DNA of 64,000 bases from Acidobacteriota bacterium (GTDB lineage: Bacteria > Acidobacteriota > Terriglobia > Terriglobales > Acidobacteriaceae): positions 124,001 through 188,000 of the forward strand of contig JAJXYY010000018.1 in NCBI GenBank assembly GCA_021780315.1. Direction: 5' to 3'. This document shows positions 17,487-25,421 of the stretch, piece by piece. Below the pieces are notes generated by a model. That model had not been told where the DNA came from. It did no database searches and worked only from the letters and a program-made list of their open reading frames with translations. Position 1 is the stretch's first letter, and the number at the start of each line of letters is the position of its first letter. The position numbers and the translations under genes were made by a program.

Positions 17487-19397
17487 ATGTCTGCTTCCTA
17501 TGGTCCATCCAGCTTTGGCGGCGGAATGAAGTCCGTCGACCGTCCCTCCCGTGGCACCGGCCGCGCCACCACCGCCGAGCTCACCGCCGCACGCCCCAAG
17601 CCCAAGCTCAAAAAAGTCATGCCCGAGGTCTGGAAGCTCGTCAAACCTCGCCGTCTCCTGCTGGGCGGCAGCTTCCTCCTCATGATCATCAACCGCGCCA
17701 GCGGTCTCGTCCTACCCGCCTCCACCAAGTACCTCATCGACAACGTCATGGGCAAGCACCAGCTCAACCTGCTCCCCATCATCGTCGGTGTCGTCGTCGC
17801 CGCCACCATCCTTCAGGGCGTCACCTCCTTCACCCTCACTCAGCTCCTCTCCAAGGAAGGCCAGCGCCTCATCGCAGAACTCCGCATGAAGGTCCAGGCC
17901 CACATCGGCCGCCTCCCCGTCGCCTTCTACGATGAAAACCGCACCGGAACCCTCGTCGCCCGCATCATGACCGACGTCGAAGGCGTCCGCAACCTCATCG
18001 GCACCGGCGTCATCGACTTCTTCGGCGGCGTCCTCACCGCCCTCTTCGCCTTCGGCTACCTCATCAAGCTCTCCGTCCAGATGACCCTCGTCACCTTCGT
18101 CATCCTCCTCCTCTTCGGCCTCATCCTCCAGCGAGCCTTCAAAACCATCCGCCCCATCTTCCGCGAACGCGCCAAAATCAACGCCGAAGTCACCGGCCGC
18201 CTCACCGAATCCCTCGGCGGCGTCCGCGTTGTCAAGGGCTACCACGCCGAAGAGAGCGAAGCCCGCACCTTCGCCACCGGAGCCAACCGCCTCCTCCAGA
18301 ACGTCATCTCCTCCCTCACCGCCCAGTCCCTCATGTCCCTCGCCTCCACCGCCGTCCTCGGCGTCGTCGGTGCGCTCGTCATGTTCCTCGGCGCCCACCA
18401 GGTCGTCCGCGGAACCCTCACCACCGGCGGATACGTCACCTATGTCATGTTCCTCGCCTTCATGATCGCCCCCATCGTCCAGCTCGTCTCCATCGGCACT
18501 CAGCTCACCGAGGCCGTCGCCGGACTCGATCGCACCACCGAAATCCTCTCCGAACAGGAAGAAGACTCCGAGCCGCACCGCACCCATGCCCTCGCCACCA
18601 TCCAAGGCGACGTCGCCTTCCACAACGTCACCTTCTCCTACGAGCCCGGCAAACCCGTCCTCCACGGCATCACCTTCAACTCCAAACCCGGCTCCGTCAC
18701 CGCCCTCGTCGGCTCCTCCGGCTCCGGCAAATCCACCATCATCTCCCTCATCTGCGGCTTCCACACCGCCACCGGCGGCCAGGTCCTCATCGACGGCATC
18801 GACCTCGCCACCATCCGCCTCTCCAGCTACCGCCAGCAACTCGGCGTCGTCCTCCAGGAGACCTTCCTCTTCGACGGCACCATCCGCGAAAACATCCTCT
18901 TCTCCCGCCCCCAGGCCACCGAAGCCCAGCTCATGGAAGCCTGCCGCATCGCCCGTGTAGATGAGTTCGCCGAGCGCTTCCCCGAGAAATACGACACAAT
19001 CGTAGGCGAACGCGGCGTCAAACTCTCCGGCGGCCAGCGCCAGCGCCTCTCCATCGCCCGCGCCATCCTCGCCGACCCCCGCATCCTCATCCTCGACGAA
19101 GCCACCAGCTCCCTCGACTCCGAGTCCGAAGCCCTCATCCAGTCTGGCCTCAACTTCCTCATGCAGGGACGCACCACCTTCGTCATCGCCCACCGCCTCT
19201 CCACCATCCGCCGCGCCGACCAGATCCTCGTCGTCGAACAAGGCCAGATCGTAGAACGAGGAACCCACCAAACCCTCTACGACCTCCACGGCCGCTACCG
19301 AGACCTATACGACCGCCAGCACGGCCTAGAAGCCAACCTCTTCCTCGCCCCCGGCGAAGGCGACAAAGTCGAAGATCCCATCCCCACCAAGGCCTGA
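17487..19397 (+). CDS. ABC exporter half-transporter, MsbA-like (membrane domain plus ATPase)
   Basis: A 636-residue half-transporter expected to act as a homodimer in the inner membrane. After a 60-residue polar N terminus, residues about 60-350 form the six-helix exporter domain with coupling-helix sequences such as RLPVAFYDENRTGTLVARI, and residues about 370-620 form the ATPase: Walker A GSSGSGKST, signature LSGGQRQR, Walker B ILILDEATSSLD and switch histidine VIAHRLST. This is the organisation of MsbA and multidrug or lipid exporters; substrate cannot be told from sequence. A 3' untranslated stretch of about 85 bases separates it from the DUF3455 remnant. Confidence 0.88.
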   Translation: MSASYGPSSFGGGMKSVDRPSRGTGRATTAELTAARPKPKLKKVMPEVWKLVKPRRLLLGGSFLLMIINRASGLVLPASTKYLIDNVMGKHQLNLLPIIVGVVVAATILQGVTSFTLTQLLSKEGQRLIAELRMKVQAHIGRLPVAFYDENRTGTLVARIMTDVEGVRNLIGTGVIDFFGGVLTALFAFGYLIKLSVQMTLVTFVILLLFGLILQRAFKTIRPIFRERAKINAEVTGRLTESLGGVRVVKGYHAEESEARTFATGANRLLQNVISSLTAQSLMSLASTAVLGVVGALVMFLGAHQVVRGTLTTGGYVTYVMFLAFMIAPIVQLVSIGTQLTEAVAGLDRTTEILSEQEEDSEPHRTHALATIQGDVAFHNVTFSYEPGKPVLHGITFNSKPGSVTALVGSSGSGKSTIISLICGFHTATGGQVLIDGIDLATIRLSSYRQQLGVVLQETFLFDGTIRENILFSRPQATEAQLMEACRIARVDEFAERFPEKYDTIVGERGVKLSGGQRQRLSIARAILADPRILILDEATSSLDSESEALIQSGLNFLMQGRTTFVIAHRLSTIRRADQILVVEQGQIVERGTHQTLYDLHGRYRDLYDRQHGLEANLFLAPGEGDKVEDPIPTKA

Positions 19398-19482
19398 TAT
19401 TGCGGAACCTCCGCCAAATAAGATTGGCTGCCCCGAGAATGCTCTGCTACTGCCGTTGCAGCGGTGATAGCCTGACCCCACG

Positions 19483-19794
19483 ATGAACCCGGTATTGCCA
19501 TTTTTAGTGCTCCTGTTGGCGGCATCCGATCCCACCCTGCCACCCGCAGGGCGACCCGTAATGACGGCCACAGGAAACGGCGTGCAAATCTACATTTGCC
19601 AGCAGCAGGGAACCTACGCCTGGATATTTCAAGCTCCTGAAGCGACACTCACGGCTCCTGAAACTGGAGAAACACTCGGCAGCCACGCTGCCGGGCCCAC
19701 CTGGACCTGGAAGGGTGGCAGCTCCATCACTGGCAAAGTTATCCAAAAGCAAGCCGCATCCGATTCACACAACATCCCGTGGCTGCTTTTATAG
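19483..19794 (+). pseudogene. Truncated DUF3455-like protein
   Basis: The 103-residue frame begins with a signal peptide (PVLPFLVLLLAASD) and keeps the first two-thirds of a DUF3455 domain: ATGNGVQIYICQQQGTYAWIF, then PEATL, GPTWTWKGGSSITGKV, and IPWLLL. It stops exactly where family members continue with a glycine-rich strand, a VQRV/THGG-like segment and a final aromatic strand. The following 40 bases to the convergent oligopeptidase gene do not restore the missing part. A late-truncated remnant is therefore more likely than a complete short gene. ATG 19483 is the likely start. Confidence 0.55.
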
Positions 19795-19835
19795 GCGCAG
19801 CACCCAGCTGTCGCCCACACCGCCCTCACCCCCGC

Positions 19836-21920
19836 CTAGCCCTCCACCCCCAACTCCCGCAGCAAAAACGCATAGTCAAACGCAATCTCCTTCAAGTAGT
19901 CATACCGCCCACTCGCCCCGCCATGCCCCGCGTCCATATTGATGTGCAGCAGCAGGGAACTGTCGTTCGTCTTCAGCGTCCTCAGCTTCGCCACATACTT
20001 CGCCGGCTCCCAATACATCACCTGCGAGTCGTTCAGACTCGTCTTCACCAGCATCGCCGGATAAGCCCCCGCCTTCAGATTGTCGTACGGCGAGTAGCTC
20101 TTCATATACGCAAACGCCTCCGCCTCATTCGGATTTCCCCACTCCTCGTACTCTCCCACCGTCAGCGGCAGGCTGGCATCCAGCATCGTATTCATCACGT
20201 CCACAAACGGAACATGCGACAGCACCACCCGGAACAGCTCCGGCCGCTCATTCACCACCGCACCCATCAGCAACCCACCTGCACTTCCGCCCTCGATCGC
20301 CACGCGATCCACAGCCCCATACCCCTTTTCCACAAGCTGCTCCGTCACCGCAATAAAGTCCGAGAACGTGTTCCGTTTCACCATCATCTTGCCAGCGTCA
20401 TGCCACACATCCCCCATCTCTCCACCACCACGAATGTGCGCATACGCCATCACCACACCACGATCCAGCAGCGACAACCGCGCCACCCCAAACCCCACTG
20501 GCAGAGGATACCCATACGACCCATATCCATACACATACAGTGGATTGCTCGCGTCTTGCTTGAAGAAATCCCGGCGGTAAACCACCGACACCGGTACCTT
20601 CACGCCATCCGCCGCCTCCACCCAGACCCGCTCCGAGCCATACCGCTCCCGGTCAAATCCGCCCGGAACCTCCTGCTGCTTCAACAGCTTGGAGCTGCCC
20701 GTCTCCACGTCGTACTCATACACCGACGCCGGCGACACCAGCGACTGGTAGCTGTATCGAAACGCCCCGGTCTCGCTCTCCCGATTCGCATGTGCCTGCG
20801 CCTCATACACTGGCTCAGGAAACCGAATCGGCCGCGCCTCTCCCAATCCGCCATCCTCGCGAAACTGGAATACCTCCAGCACTGGTAAGCCAAGTACGCG
20901 GCGGGAAGTTACACAGAATGAATCGAATAGATCGAAATCCTCAAGCGGAACTTCCGGATTTAGTGAAATCAGCTCGCGCCAGTTCTCCCGCCCCGGACTC
21001 GCCACCGCCGCCGTCACCACCCGGAAGTTCTTCCCCACATCGTTCGTCCGGATATACAGCAGCCCTCTACGGTGATCCACCGAATACTGCTGCTCATCCA
21101 CCCGGCCCGCAATCAGCCGAAACTCGCCTTCCGGAACATCCGCCTCCAGCAGATGGCACTCCGTCGTCGTATGGCTACCCACCTCCATCAACAGATACTT
21201 CCCATCCCGCGTCTTGCCCACCCCCAGGTTGAAGCGTTCATCGGTCTCGTCGTAGACCAGCACGTCCTGCGCCTGCGCATCGCCCAGCCGATGCCGGTAC
21301 AGATGGTTGTGCCGTTTTGTTACCTCATCCTCGGTCGTATAGAACAGCGTCGTCGAATCCGCCGCCCACGCCACCGACCCCGTCCGCTCCGCCGTGTCCG
21401 CCAGGTCCTGCCCCGTCGTCAGGTCGCGGATATGCAGCGTGTACTGCCGAAACCCCGTCACATCCGTCGAGTACGCCAGCAGCAGCCCATTCGGACTCAC
21501 ACTCATCGTCCCCACGGCCATATACGGTTGCCCCTCGGCCAGTTGGTTCACATCCAGCAGCACCTCCTCCGGCTGCGTCTCGTCGAACCGCCCCTCCGTC
21601 GCCCGCCGCCGGCAGTGGATCGGGTATTGGCTCCCCTCCACCGTCCGCATCGAGTAGAACCAGCCCCGCGACCGGTACGGCACCGACTCGTCCGTCTCCT
21701 TGATGTGCGACACCATCTCCTCATACAGCTTCGTCTGCAACGCCTGCGTCGGAGCCATCACTGCCTCTGTATACGCGTTCTCCGCCTCCAGATACGCAAT
21801 CAGCTCAGGCGAAGTCTTCTCCCGCATCCACCGGTAGTCATCCTCCAGCGTGTGTCCATGCAGCATCGTGGGTGTAGCTTCCTTGCGTGCAACCGGTGGC
21901 TTGACTTGGAAATCGTTCAT
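19836..21920 (-). CDS. ptrB: Oligopeptidase B (S9A prolyl oligopeptidase family)
   Basis: A 694-residue serine peptidase that would cut short peptides after basic residues. The N-terminal half is the seven-bladed propeller that restricts entry to peptides; the C-terminal hydrolase domain has the nucleophile in EGGSAGGLL (serine near 541), the aspartate in KTSLNDSQVMYWEP and the histidine in AGHGGASGRY. LEDDYRWMRE near the N terminus and YGSYG before the nucleophile are typical. No signal peptide is seen, so it should be cytoplasmic. Oligopeptidase B fits better than prolyl oligopeptidase by these motifs. Confidence 0.9.
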   Translation of the reverse strand: MNDFQVKPPVARKEATPTMLHGHTLEDDYRWMREKTSPELIAYLEAENAYTEAVMAPTQALQTKLYEEMVSHIKETDESVPYRSRGWFYSMRTVEGSQYPIHCRRRATEGRFDETQPEEVLLDVNQLAEGQPYMAVGTMSVSPNGLLLAYSTDVTGFRQYTLHIRDLTTGQDLADTAERTGSVAWAADSTTLFYTTEDEVTKRHNHLYRHRLGDAQAQDVLVYDETDERFNLGVGKTRDGKYLLMEVGSHTTTECHLLEADVPEGEFRLIAGRVDEQQYSVDHRRGLLYIRTNDVGKNFRVVTAAVASPGRENWRELISLNPEVPLEDFDLFDSFCVTSRRVLGLPVLEVFQFREDGGLGEARPIRFPEPVYEAQAHANRESETGAFRYSYQSLVSPASVYEYDVETGSSKLLKQQEVPGGFDRERYGSERVWVEAADGVKVPVSVVYRRDFFKQDASNPLYVYGYGSYGYPLPVGFGVARLSLLDRGVVMAYAHIRGGGEMGDVWHDAGKMMVKRNTFSDFIAVTEQLVEKGYGAVDRVAIEGGSAGGLLMGAVVNERPELFRVVLSHVPFVDVMNTMLDASLPLTVGEYEEWGNPNEAEAFAYMKSYSPYDNLKAGAYPAMLVKTSLNDSQVMYWEPAKYVAKLRTLKTNDSSLLLHINMDAGHGGASGRYDYLKEIAFDYAFLLRELGVEG

Positions 21921-22103
21921 TGGTTTTCGGGCTCCGCTCCAAAGAATACAGTCTTATCCCAGCCAACCCAAGGCAGCCCCTCAGCGGCCGACACCGTCAG
22001 ACAGAGCGATCAGAATAAGTGCTCACGCAATGGAGTACGATCACTCCGCAGGGGTAGTAGCAAACCAGTCCAATTCCGACCACCTCAGGGAGGGGATAAC
22101 GTC

Positions 22104-22757
22104 ATGTCGCACATCCGCATCCACATCATCGCTCTGGCCATCGCCACCGCTTTACCCACGCTCATCTTCGCTCAGGATCCCACTGCTCCACCCGCATCCA
22201 TCATGCAGCCCAGCCAGCCCCCGCGATCTCCATCCGCCTCTACCGCCATGCAGGACTCCTCCAGCGCCTCCGACACTGCCGCCCTCATGAAGGACCGCAT
22301 CTTCCTCCGCAAAGCCCTCGAAGCCGGTATGGCTCAGATCCAGTTCGGTCAACTCGCCACCCAGAAGGCCACCAGCGACGACCTGAAGCAATTCGCAGAC
22401 AAGATGGTCGCCGAGCACACTGAACTCAATCACTCCTTCGCACCCATCGCCGACTCCCTCGGCCTCCCCATCCCACACCACCTCAACAAGGATGATCAGA
22501 CTCAGTTGGACAAACTCGCCATGCTCTCCGGCAACGACTTCGACACGGAATACCTCACCCTTATGGTCCGCAGCCACCACAAAGACCTCCGCGAGTTCCG
22601 TCAGGAACTCCAGACCGTCGCGGACCCCACCCTCCGCGACGCCATTGAAACTGGGGAACACACCCTGCACGACCACACCGTCCTCATCGACAAGCTCGCC
22701 CGACAGAAGGGAATCGCCATGCCCGGACGCCACTCCATGCCCCCGCCGCCCCAGTAA
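22104..22757 (+). CDS. Exported DUF4142 (ferritin-like helical) protein
   Basis: A 217-residue protein with a signal peptide (IIALAIATALPTLIFAQ), a proline/serine-rich linker of about 40 residues, and a helical DUF4142 domain from about residue 65: FLRKALEAGMAQIQFGQLA, KQFADKMVAEHTELNHSF, then HHKDLREFRQEL and EHTLHDHTVL. The histidine and acidic residues recall ferritin-like bundles, but metal binding is not established for the family. ATG 22104 follows GGGAGGGG. The frame is open far upstream, but only inside the antisense of the oligopeptidase gene. Confidence 0.82.
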   Translation: MSHIRIHIIALAIATALPTLIFAQDPTAPPASIMQPSQPPRSPSASTAMQDSSSASDTAALMKDRIFLRKALEAGMAQIQFGQLATQKATSDDLKQFADKMVAEHTELNHSFAPIADSLGLPIPHHLNKDDQTQLDKLAMLSGNDFDTEYLTLMVRSHHKDLREFRQELQTVADPTLRDAIETGEHTLHDHTVLIDKLARQKGIAMPGRHSMPPPPQ

Positions 22758-22820
22758 CCCACCACCGAACACCCGACCGCCACCCCCCGCCGCCGCCGCG
22801 CAAGCGTAGAATCATTCTTG

Positions 22821-23603
22821 ATGAAGCGTCTCGCTCGAGGTCTGGTTCTCGTTCTTCTGGCCGTCCTTTCGGCTGCCACGCTCCAGGCCGAAAAGGTCGG
22901 CGATCTCCCCGCACCCACTGGCTATGTCAACGACTTCGCCGGCGTCCTCTCCCCAGCCACCAAACAATCTGTCGAAGACCTCTGCACTCAGGTTGATCGT
23001 CAGGCCCACGCCCAGATCGCCGTCGTCACCATCAAAACCCTCGACAACGATCAGTCCATAGAAGAGTTCTCGACCGAACTAGAAGACAAGTGGAAGGTCG
23101 GAACCAAGGGCACCGACCGCGGCGTCCTCATGGTCCTCGTCATGAACCCCCGCCGCGGCCGCATTGAAGTCGGCTACGGCCTCGAAGGCATCCTCAACGA
23201 CGCCAAGGTCGGCGACATCGGACGTTCCATGGTCCCCGCAGCCCAGCAGGGCGACTACAACACTGCCATCCCCCTCGGCGTCCAGCAGATCGCCAACGTC
23301 ATCGCCGCCGACGCCGGCGTTACCCTCTCCCCCATCATTCACCAGTACCACCGCCAGTCCCAGCAGCAGACCGTGCAACTCAGCCCCCTCCAGGTACTCA
23401 TCGGTGGCGGCGTCATCGTACTGGTCATCATCTTGCTCGTCAGCACCGGAAACACCGGAATCCTCTTCTTCCTCCTCGGCAACCTCCTCGGCGGCGGCTT
23501 CGGCGGTCGTGGTGGCGGAGACGACGACCGCGGCGGCGGTGGTGGCTTCGGAGGCTTTGGCGGTGGCGGCTCCGGCGGTGGTGGAGCCAGTGGAGATTTC
23601 TGA
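22821..23603 (+). CDS. TPM-domain protein, YgcG-like
   Basis: A 261-residue envelope protein: a signal peptide (about 1-24, ending ATLQA), a TPM domain (YVNDFAGVLSPATKQSVEDL, then IAVVTIKTL and DRGVLMVLVMNPRRGRIEVGYGLEG), a membrane helix near 195-225 and a C-terminal tail dominated by glycine with a DDDRGG patch. The domain order is that of YgcG-like proteins, which often sit beside LemA; here LemA is the next gene. The molecular role of this pair is not firmly known. ATG 22821 is preceded by an in-frame TTG, making the exact start ambiguous by one codon. Confidence 0.85.
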   Translation: MKRLARGLVLVLLAVLSAATLQAEKVGDLPAPTGYVNDFAGVLSPATKQSVEDLCTQVDRQAHAQIAVVTIKTLDNDQSIEEFSTELEDKWKVGTKGTDRGVLMVLVMNPRRGRIEVGYGLEGILNDAKVGDIGRSMVPAAQQGDYNTAIPLGVQQIANVIAADAGVTLSPIIHQYHRQSQQQTVQLSPLQVLIGGGVIVLVIILLVSTGNTGILFFLLGNLLGGGFGGRGGGDDDRGGGGGFGGFGGGGSGGGGASGDF

Positions 23604-23719
23604 GGGCACCCATGTAAATTGCGCATCGCAACCAAACGCCGTATCTCCCGGTGATACAGTTACCGGAACAAGCGGCCAGAATCCAGCGAAACACTCACGA
23701 AAGGAAGTCAGGAAACCAC

Positions 23720-24301
23720 ATGAAAGCTCTTTGGATTGTCTTAGGAGTCGTCGGTCTTATGCTCGTTGTGCTCCTGCTCATCGGCGGCAGCTACATCGGC
23801 GCGAAGAACACCATGGTCCAGAAAAATGAGGCTGTCACCCAGGCCTACGCGCAGGTCGATGTCGTCCAGCAGCGCCGTCTCGACCTCATCCCCAACCTCG
23901 TCGCCTCCGTCAAAGGCTACGTCGCCGAGGAGTCCACCGTCCTCACCAACATCGCCAACGCCCGTGCCGCCATCACCAGCGCACCCGACCGCGCCAGCAG
24001 CATCCAGGCCAACGCCAAGATGGACGTCGCCCTTGGGCCCTTCTTCCGCCTCCAGGAGCAGTACCCCAACCTCAAGGGCAACGAGCAGTTCATCCGCCTT
24101 ACCGATGAACTCGCCGGCACCGAAAACCGCATCGCCGTCGAGCGCCAGCGCTACAACCGTACCCTCGAGGACTACAACGTCTACATCCGCCAGTTCCCCA
24201 ACAGCATCTGGGCCAACTTCGCCGGCTTCCACTACCGTGACGAGTACTTCAAGGGCAATCCGGAAAACAGCACCGCCCCCAAGGTCGACTTCAGCAAATA
24301 A
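23720..24301 (+). CDS. lemA: LemA family protein
   Basis: A 193-residue membrane-anchored helical protein. The N-terminal helix WIVLGVVGLMLVVLLLIGGSY is followed by the LemA signature YAQVDVVQQRRLDLIPNLV and, further on, ENRIAVERQRYNRTLEDYN and FPNSIWANFAGF. ATG 23720 has GGAAACC-type purine context; the frame extends to 23651 without support. It lies 116 bases after the TPM gene, the partner it is usually found with, although LemA more often comes first. Confidence 0.9.
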   Translation: MKALWIVLGVVGLMLVVLLLIGGSYIGAKNTMVQKNEAVTQAYAQVDVVQQRRLDLIPNLVASVKGYVAEESTVLTNIANARAAITSAPDRASSIQANAKMDVALGPFFRLQEQYPNLKGNEQFIRLTDELAGTENRIAVERQRYNRTLEDYNVYIRQFPNSIWANFAGFHYRDEYFKGNPENSTAPKVDFSK

Positions 24302-24329
24302 CCTCGATCAATCCTTCCATCCAAAAGAA

Positions 24330-24356
24330 AACAGCCGTCGCGTAAGCGGCGGCTGT
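24330..24356. terminator. Bidirectional terminator between lemA and the STAS gene
   Basis: Arms 24330-24341 and 24345-24356 pair over 11 to 12 bases with one G-T pair and a short loop near GTAA. On the minus strand the stem is followed by TTTTCTTTT, a good intrinsic terminator for the STAS gene; on the plus strand CTATTTC follows. The two genes converge here. Confidence 0.8.
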
Positions 24357-24384
24357 TCTATTTCATCCTGCAATCAACCAGAAG

Positions 24385-24732
24385 CTACTTGGCAAACGCT
24401 GCAATCGCAGTCGCTTCATCGTCCTTGATGTCGAACACCGTGTACAGCTTCGTGATCTGCAGCAGGTCGTGGACCTTCTTCGTCAAGTTCAGCAGCTTCA
24501 ACTCCCCGCCGCTGTTCCGTACCGTCGTAAACGCGCTCACCAACTCACCGATCCCGGAGCTGTCGATGTAGTTGATGTCGCCCAGATTCAGCAGGATCTT
24601 GTTCGATCCCTTGGCCAATACGTCGCGAACCGCATCGCGGATAGTCACGCTGCCTTCGCCGAGCGTTATCCGGCCGCTTAGATCCAGTATGGTAATGCCG
24701 TCCACTTGGCGAGTATGTACTTTCATGCTCAT
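24385..24732 (-). CDS. STAS-domain anti-sigma factor antagonist (RsbV/SpoIIAA-like)
   Basis: A 115-residue single STAS domain. The hallmark loop YIDSSGIGELV carries the serine that a partner kinase phosphorylates in RsbV/SpoIIAA. Flanking strands (DGITILDLSGRITLGEG) are typical. AAGGAG lies 10 bases before ATG 24732. It begins 14 bases after the stop of the RsbW-like kinase gene, so the two should be co-transcribed and form a partner-switching pair; no sigma factor is encoded beside them. Confidence 0.9.
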   Translation of the reverse strand: MSMKVHTRQVDGITILDLSGRITLGEGSVTIRDAVRDVLAKGSNKILLNLGDINYIDSSGIGELVSAFTTVRNSGGELKLLNLTKKVHDLLQITKLYTVFDIKDDEATAIAAFAK

Positions 24733-24746
24733 GAGTCGTCTTCTCC

Positions 24747-25187
24747 TTAGGTCCCCGGCTGCGCCGGTGTACGGTGCTTAATCAATGTCATTTCTGTGCC
24801 AGGGTTTAACTGCCGAAAGTTTACCTCATCCATAAATGCGCGGATAAGGAAGATCCCACGACCCGAGCCGCGGAGAATATTCTCTGGTGCCAGGGGGTCG
24901 GGAATCCCTTCGGGATCAAGCCCCGGACCTTCATCCGAAATTCGGATGATTAGCGAATCGGAAGTCGTTTCAAAGGCTGCATGGATACGCTTGTGCTTGT
25001 CGTACGCATTCCCATGCAACACTGCATTCACGGCTGCCTCGCGTACTGCCATCGCAATATGCGGTACTGTGTCTTCATCGAACCCTGCTTGTTTCGCATA
25101 CTGCTCTGCCGTCTGTTCAACCTTGTCAACGCTCTCGAGGGACGAGTCTAGGGTGAAGCTGACGCGGCTTGTGATTGAGTCGGCCAA
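24747..25187 (-). CDS. Anti-sigma factor serine kinase (RsbW-like HATPase)
   Basis: A 146-residue GHKL ATPase of the anti-sigma type. The N box is REAAVNAVLHGNAY, the G1 box DEGPGLDP and the G2 box GSGRGIFLI. Proteins of this family bind a sigma factor and phosphorylate the STAS partner. The start is probably TTG 25187 with AGAGGG about 6 bases upstream. It is the first gene of a two-gene unit with the STAS protein. Its sigma factor target must be encoded elsewhere, or it may control another output. Confidence 0.9.
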   Translation of the reverse strand: MADSITSRVSFTLDSSLESVDKVEQTAEQYAKQAGFDEDTVPHIAMAVREAAVNAVLHGNAYDKHKRIHAAFETTSDSLIIRISDEGPGLDPEGIPDPLAPENILRGSGRGIFLIRAFMDEVNFRQLNPGTEMTLIKHRTPAQPGT

Positions 25188-25421
25188 TACGATCCCTCTT
25201 CGCTCCCTGAACCCCGAGCAGCTGTCAAACAGTGACGATGTTGGCAGTTTGCTTGCGGATCAGGGGAATGTCAAGGACACCAGCCAAATTAGTCCACCTG
25301 CCCATCACCTGCTTCCGCACCACCACCTGTTCATCCCATCCAACTCATCCGCCAGCCCCCTCCTCAAATGCCCCGGCGTCCGTCCACCCGTAAGGTAGCA
25401 TTCGTTACGAGGACAATCGTT

